Below are positions 62,432 through 64,000 of a stretch of 64,000 nucleotides of DNA, piece after piece; positions within the stretch are counted from its first letter, which is position 1, and each line of letters begins with the position of its first letter. The position numbers were made by a program, and so were the translations under genes. Below the pieces are notes generated by a model. It did no database searches, had not been told where the DNA came from, and worked only from the letters and a program-made list of their open reading frames with translations. The stretch is from NCBI GenBank assembly GCA_003243195.1, contig QFQI01000002.1:521410-585409 (forward strand), written 5' to 3'. This DNA comes from Sphingomonas taxi. GTDB taxonomy: Bacteria; Pseudomonadota; Alphaproteobacteria; Sphingomonadales; Sphingomonadaceae.

Positions 62432-63253
62432 TTGATCAACAACCGTCAGAACGGTCGCCGTCGCGGCCGTGGTGGTGGCCAGCAGCGTCAGGGTGGCGGC
62501 GGTGGCCAGGGGCAGCGTGACAGCGGCAACCGGATCGACAGTCGCGCGCGCGGCAATGCGGCGCAATTGCTCGAAAAATACAAGAACATGGCTCGTGACG
62601 CGCAGATGGCCGGCGACCGGGTGAACACCGAATATTACCTGCAGTTCGCGGATCATTACTTCCGCGTGCTCGCCGATCAGCGCGGTCGCTCGGACGATCA
62701 GCAGCCGATCCGTCGCCAGCGCGACGATTTCGACCAGTTCGACGACATGGATGATTTCGGTGACGAGGGCGATCCGATCCGCGCCGAGGAGCAGCCGCGC
62801 GCCAGCGAGGTGGAGCCCGCCGCCCGGTCGGAGAGCCGTGGCGAACGCTTCCGCGAGAACCGTTCCCGCGACGACCGTCAGCGCGATGACCGCCCCCGTG
62901 ACGACCGCCAGCGCGATGATCGTGGCCGGCCGGACCGGCAGCGTCCGGATCGCGGCCCGGCGCCGGTGAGCGAGGAGCGCCCCGCGCCGGTCGCCGCCGA
63001 GGCCGAGGCTGGCGAGCCGCCGGTGACCGCGACGGCCGCCTCGGGTGACGAGGATGCCGCACCGCGCCGGCGTCGCACGCGCAAGCCGCGCGAGGAGGCG
63101 GCGCCGGGGGATGCGGTCGCGTTCGATGCGGACCGCCTGCCGCCCGCGTTGAGCGCGCCGGTCGCGCCAGTCGCGCCGGCCGGTGACGAGGAGGAGGCGC
63201 CCAAGCCGCGCCGTCGCCGCGTTCGTGCCGCAACCGTGGAAGCGGCCGAATAG
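62432..63253 (+). CDS. DUF4167 domain protein
   Basis: A 273-residue, highly charged protein. The N-terminal DUF4167 domain runs from INNRQNGRRRGRGGGQQRQG through NAAQLLEKYKNMARDAQMAGD and EYYLQFADHYFRVLADQRG; the rest is a low-complexity tail of R/D repeats (about residues 140-190) and a final KPRRRRVRAAT. Basic, Gly/Arg-rich ends suggest RNA binding. TTG at 62432 starts the conserved INNRQ, with GAGG upstream. Function unknown. Confidence 0.85.
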   Translation: MINNRQNGRRRGRGGGQQRQGGGGGQGQRDSGNRIDSRARGNAAQLLEKYKNMARDAQMAGDRVNTEYYLQFADHYFRVLADQRGRSDDQQPIRRQRDDFDQFDDMDDFGDEGDPIRAEEQPRASEVEPAARSESRGERFRENRSRDDRQRDDRPRDDRQRDDRGRPDRQRPDRGPAPVSEERPAPVAAEAEAGEPPVTATAASGDEDAAPRRRRTRKPREEAAPGDAVAFDADRLPPALSAPVAPVAPAGDEEEAPKPRRRRVRAATVEAAE

Positions 63254-63279
63254 AATCGTTCGATCCTGCCCATCCTGGC

Positions 63280-63306
63280 GGCCGGCGTTCCCACGGAGCG
63301 CCGGCC
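63280..63306 (+). terminator. stem-loop after DUF4167 gene
   Basis: GGCCGGCG (63280-63287) and CGCCGGCC (63299-63306) form an eight-base stem with an 11-base loop, followed by GTCGTCGTTT. A weak intrinsic terminator or dyad. Confidence 0.5.
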
Positions 63307-63392
63307 GTCGTCGTTTCCGGCCCGCTTGCCTTTGCGCGCGAACGTGGGATGATGCCGGCGCGGCCACGGTCGCGCCGTAACGGGAGAGGATC

Positions 63393-63824
63393 ATGACGAT
63401 CGCCGCCATTCTCGGCCACAAGGGGGCCGAGGTGTTTTCCGTGACATCCGACGTGTCGCTGCGGGAAGCCATCGCGATCCTGGCCGAGCGGCGCATCGGC
63501 GCGATCCCGGTGATCGACGGCGGCGAGGTGCGCGGGATCTTCTCCGAACGCGATGCCATCCGGCTGCTCGCCGCGCAGGAAGCGGCCGCGGTGCTGGACG
63601 CGCTGGTCGGATCGGTGATGACCGAACCGCCGCTGACCGTTTCGCCGGGCGATTCGGTGCTCGCCGCCTTGTCGCTGATGACGCATCGCCGTGTGCGCCA
63701 CCTGCCGGTGGTCGAAGACGGGCGCGTGGTCGGCATCGTGTCGATCGGCGATCTGGTGAAATACCGCATCGACCGGATCGAGGCCGAGGCGGCGGCGATG
63801 CGTGACTATATCCAGCAGGCGTGA
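63393..63824 (+). CDS. CBS domain-containing protein
   Basis: A 143-residue protein consisting of two tandem CBS domains (about residues 10-65 and 75-130), each with the V-x-x-G-x-x-x-I/GVVG pattern, here RRIGAIPVIDGGEVRGIFSERDA and RRVRHLPVVEDGRVVGIVSIGDLVK. Stand-alone CBS pairs sense adenine nucleotides. GGGAGAGG precedes the ATG. Partner unknown. Confidence 0.85.
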   Translation: MTIAAILGHKGAEVFSVTSDVSLREAIAILAERRIGAIPVIDGGEVRGIFSERDAIRLLAAQEAAAVLDALVGSVMTEPPLTVSPGDSVLAALSLMTHRRVRHLPVVEDGRVVGIVSIGDLVKYRIDRIEAEAAAMRDYIQQA

Positions 63825-63903
63825 GGCAAGACGGCAAAAGGGCGGCGGGACGACGCATTTCCGCGGAGTTCCGCGGCAAGCGACATAAATTTGCAAAAAG
63901 TGT

Positions 63904-63932
63904 TTGACGCGATTGTCATGTCCCCTTAGAGG
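63904..63932 (+). promoter_or_regulatory. strong promoter at right edge, reading out of window
   Basis: TTGACG (63904-63909), a 17-base spacer and TAGAGG (63927-63932) form a strong housekeeping-type promoter in a non-coding stretch. The following 68 bases have no reading frame with a ribosome site. A stable RNA operon beyond the window is possible, but this is a guess from promoter quality and the untranslated leader. Confidence 0.5.
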
Positions 63933-64000
63933 GCTGTTCACCGCAGCGACGGACTTTCTGGTTCGGCTGAGGTGATCGCAAGGATGGGCGCTGGCCTTGA

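Overview
The window looks like chromosome of a high-GC alphaproteobacterium, most likely a sphingomonad (Sphingomonas or a close relative). This is inferred from the strong GC bias, an HWE-type histidine kinase, a COQ9-family gene, a DUF4167 gene next to prmC, an argH-lipoprotein-lysA order, and flagellar genes with sigma-54, FlbD-like and FliA-type control. No mobile element, CRISPR array, rRNA or tRNA gene is visible.

Layout: (1) 0.1-13.6 kb, housekeeping: metX-metW (methionine); a response regulator convergent with an HWE kinase; feoA-feoB-ssb behind a Fur-like promoter; coq9 and a DMT exporter; a TlpA-like lipoprotein divergent from argH; a small lipoprotein; lysA; a siroheme-synthase-like gene; zntB. 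(2) 13.6-50 kb, a nearly complete flagellar locus in four blocks. Block A (minus strand) runs flbD-fliEFGHIJ-fliKLMN-fliOPQR-flhB-fliD-fliS. The flagellin gene fliC lies divergent from flbD. Block B (minus) runs a second motA/motB-like pair-flgA-flgM-flgN-lytic transglycosylase-flhA-fliA. Block C (plus) runs flgBCDEFGHIJKL followed by canonical motAB. (3) 50-64 kb, housekeeping: acyltransferase, ispG, a TPR-like gene, a transporter/acetyltransferase/SMR/TfoX run, ppa, an M61 peptidase, DUF1345, hisS, prfA-prmC, DUF4167, a CBS protein, and a strong promoter at the right edge reading out of the window.

The flagellar locus carries a readable regulatory code. Four sigma-54 (-24/-12) sites precede flgB, fliK, the transglycosylase-flhA-fliA block and the second stator pair. 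Three sigma-28 sites with the pattern TAAAG-N14-GCCGTTT precede fliC, fliD and flgM. FlbD (enhancer-binding protein), FliA (sigma-28) and FlgM (anti-sigma) are all encoded here, so the cascade can be followed within the window. Palindromic TTGCCGGCAA-type motifs upstream of flgB and flbD are candidate FlbD sites.

Points that most deserve follow-up: the second, miniature stator pair (motA2/motB2) co-transcribed with flgA; promoters so close to start codons that the transcripts of slt, motA2, fliD and feoA would be almost leaderless; an FlgH without the usual lipoprotein cysteine; and a FlgJ whose rod-cap and muramidase functions sit in separate genes. flhF, flhG, rpoN and chemotaxis genes are not in the window.
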